A stretch of 16,201 bases of DNA. It comes from Chloroflexota bacterium (lineage in GTDB: Bacteria > Chloroflexota > Anaerolineae > UBA1429). The stretch is taken from the NCBI GenBank assembly GCA_012515695.1, contig JAAYXX010000026.1, positions 1-16,201 of the forward strand, in the 5' to 3' direction. Shown one piece after another: positions 14,482 to 16,201 of this stretch (position 1 is the first letter of the stretch; each line of letters opens with the position of its first letter). The position numbers and the translations under genes are program-made. The notes below the pieces were generated by a model that was given only the letters and a program-made list of their open reading frames with translations, was not told where the DNA came from and ran no database searches.

Positions 14482-16201
14482 ATGAATATGCAGCGAGAAA
14501 TAACCGCACAAGATGAACTGGAAACAGCCTTTCGCATCGAGGCCAGATACGGCAACCCGGTGAAATGGGCCTTGCTGCTGGTCAGCCCGCTCATCGTGGC
14601 TGGCGTGCGCCAGTCGCTTTTTGGCAGCGAAGGGGGCTGGTCCATCGAGGCGTCTGTTTTGCTGGGCTATGCCGCGTGCAACCTGCTGTTCACGCTGGCG
14701 TTCATCCCCCCGCCCATGCTGACCCGTTGGCGGCTGCCGGTCCTGCCTGTCACCATCCGGCGCGCCTTGCTGTCCGCTTCCTATCTGGTGGACTATTTCT
14801 ACGTTTCGGGCCTCGTCGGCCTCACCGGCGGGTTCCAAAGCGACCTCTATATCCTCTATGCGCTGTTGGCGCTGAAGTCGGCCATCTACTACCCCTATGT
14901 GCGCGAACTGGTCGTCACTACCTTTTTCTCAGGCGCGCTATGGGTGCTGGTGGCATATGTCCAGGCCAATAGCCTCTTTTTCCTGGCCGACGGTGGGTTT
15001 ATCGGGCGATACGTGGCCCTGTACGGCCTGATCGTAGGCTCGCTGCTGATTAGCTGGATCATGGAGCGCAGGCAGCGCGCTATTCATGCGCTGGGCGAAA
15101 ACCTGACCCGCAAGGGCGAAGACCTGGAAGCCCAGGCGTATATTGTCCAGCGCACCGCCGCAGACCTGGCGAACCGCCTGCTAGAGCTGCGCTCTTTGCA
15201 AGAGAGCGTCAAGGCCATCAACTCGGCGCTGGCGCTGGACGAATTGCTGCAACGCATCGTCGAGAACGCTACCCAGGTGTTGCGCGGCGCGCGCTGCACC
15301 ATCGCCCTGGTGGATGAAAAGGCGGAATGCGTGATCACCTCCGCCGCTTCGGGCATCCCCAAGGAGGAGCTATCCGGCACATGCTTCCGTATCGGGGAGG
15401 GGGTGGCCGGTTGGGTCGTGGCAAACCGCGAGCCTGCGCTCATCCATGCGGTGGACGAGGATTCGCGCTTTCGCCCCACCGGGGGCCGCCCGATTGTCTC
15501 GCTGGTCAGCGTGCCGCTCATCTCCGAGAACTCGGTGGTCGGCGCGCTAACGGCCACCAGCCCCGAACCACACGCCTTCACCGAGGCGGACGTGAACCTG
15601 CTGGACGCTTTTGGCGATCAGGCGGTCATCGCCGTCAAAAACGCCCGCCTCTATGAGCAATTGGTGCAGGAGGAAAAAGAGACCGCCCGCCTCTACCAGA
15701 GCGTGCTGGAAAAAAGCAACGAGCTAGAGGCGGTGTTGCGCGGGATTGGGGACGGGGTGCTGTTTGTTGATGCCGACCTGCACTTGTTGATGATGAACCC
15801 CGTGGCGGCGCGCATATTTGGCGTTTCCCAGACCCCTCGACAGGGGGTGCGCCTGCCGGAAATCGTGGATAGCGAGGCCCTGATAGCCAGCATCCGCGAG
15901 ACGCTGGCCGAAGAGGAAGGGTCGCTGATCCGCGAGATCACCCTGGACAGGGACGAGCAGCGCAAAGCCGTTTATCAGGCCCTTTCCTCCACCGTGCGCG
16001 GGGCCAGCGCCGAGATTCGCGGCGTGGTCACGGTGTTGCGAGATATTACCACCCAAAAAGAGATCGACCAGATCAAGTCCGATTTCCTGTCGGTAGTGTC
16101 CCACGAACTACGCACGCCGCTGCACTCGATCAAGGGCTTTGTGGACATCATCCTGATGGGCAAGACCGGCGAAATCAACGAGTTGCAGCGCGACTTTTTG
16201 A
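14482..16201 (+). CDS. Membrane sensor histidine kinase, GAF-PAS type (3' end outside window)
   Basis: The frame stays open to the window edge, giving at least 573 residues. About six membrane helices are seen (27-42, 57-78, 94-115, 122-138, 143-160, 177-194). A coiled linker follows (to about 245), then a GAF domain (250-390, with GEGVAGWVVANREP and SVPLISENSVVGAL). A second coiled stretch precedes a PAS domain (415-525, GIGDGVLFVDADLHLLMMNPVA split around its core). The HisKA dimerisation domain begins at about 531, with the phospho-acceptor H541 in SHELRTPL. The ATPase domain would lie beyond the edge. The ATG at 14482 has GGAG (14465-14468) 13 bases away; ATG 14488 is an alternative. It starts 61 bases after the propeller gene. 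It is a plausible partner of the response regulator at 6315, although a second regulator could lie just downstream. Confidence 0.95.
   Translation, partial: MNMQREITAQDELETAFRIEARYGNPVKWALLLVSPLIVAGVRQSLFGSEGGWSIEASVLLGYAACNLLFTLAFIPPPMLTRWRLPVLPVTIRRALLSASYLVDYFYVSGLVGLTGGFQSDLYILYALLALKSAIYYPYVRELVVTTFFSGALWVLVAYVQANSLFFLADGGFIGRYVALYGLIVGSLLISWIMERRQRAIHALGENLTRKGEDLEAQAYIVQRTAADLANRLLELRSLQESVKAINSALALDELLQRIVENATQVLRGARCTIALVDEKAECVITSAASGIPKEELSGTCFRIGEGVAGWVVANREPALIHAVDEDSRFRPTGGRPIVSLVSVPLISENSVVGALTATSPEPHAFTEADVNLLDAFGDQAVIAVKNARLYEQLVQEEKETARLYQSVLEKSNELEAVLRGIGDGVLFVDADLHLLMMNPVAARIFGVSQTPRQGVRLPEIVDSEALIASIRETLAEEEGSLIREITLDRDEQRKAVYQALSSTVRGASAEIRGVVTVLRDITTQKEIDQIKSDFLSVVSHELRTPLHSIKGFVDIILMGKTGEINELQRDFL

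Overview
The window reads as a GC-rich bacterial chromosome fragment. The best guess for the source is Chloroflexota (Anaerolineae-like). This rests on style rather than a marker gene: threonine-proline stalks on surface proteins, a secreted protein of many Ig-like units, a clustered palindromic intergenic repeat, and a GAF/PAS histidine kinase with a six-helix membrane sensor. No rRNA, tRNA, transposase, integrase or CRISPR array was found.

Left part (1-2965, + strand). A 300-base leader carries two diverged copies of one hairpin element. It is followed by a NifU/IscU-type Fe-S scaffold gene and mnmA (tRNA 2-thiouridylase, TTG start). These two sit together as sulfur-handling functions. Next come three small envelope genes: a three-helix membrane protein, a YtxG/DUF948-like protein and a YtxH-like protein. 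The last two have their own sigma-70-type promoter, which overlaps the stop codon of the first. A strong 12-bp hairpin closes the region.

Middle (3094-5769). A bifunctional NAD(P)HX epimerase/dehydratase gene on the - strand is divergent from a nitrilase-superfamily amidohydrolase gene. Back-to-back promoters lie between them. Both families include metabolite-repair enzymes. The nnr gene holds two in-frame extra segments built from inverted repeats, and the amidohydrolase ends in a tandem 15-bp palindromic repeat.

Intergenic 5770-6314. About 290 bases are packed with hairpins, including an exact 21-base duplicate. A strong extended -10 promoter with a paired 7-base repeat follows.

Right part (6315-16201, + strand). 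Five genes are closely spaced: an OmpR/PhoB-type response regulator, a 1476-residue secreted multi-Ig protein with a carbohydrate-binding-like C-terminal domain, a single-pass TPR-like protein with a Thr/Pro-rich outer tail, an exported Asp-box (BNR) beta-propeller protein, and a six-helix GAF-PAS histidine kinase cut by the window end. The gaps are only 23-61 bases and no internal terminator is obvious. The layout suggests one regulated cell-surface module with a two-component system at its two ends. This is the most interesting unit in the window; its function is unknown.
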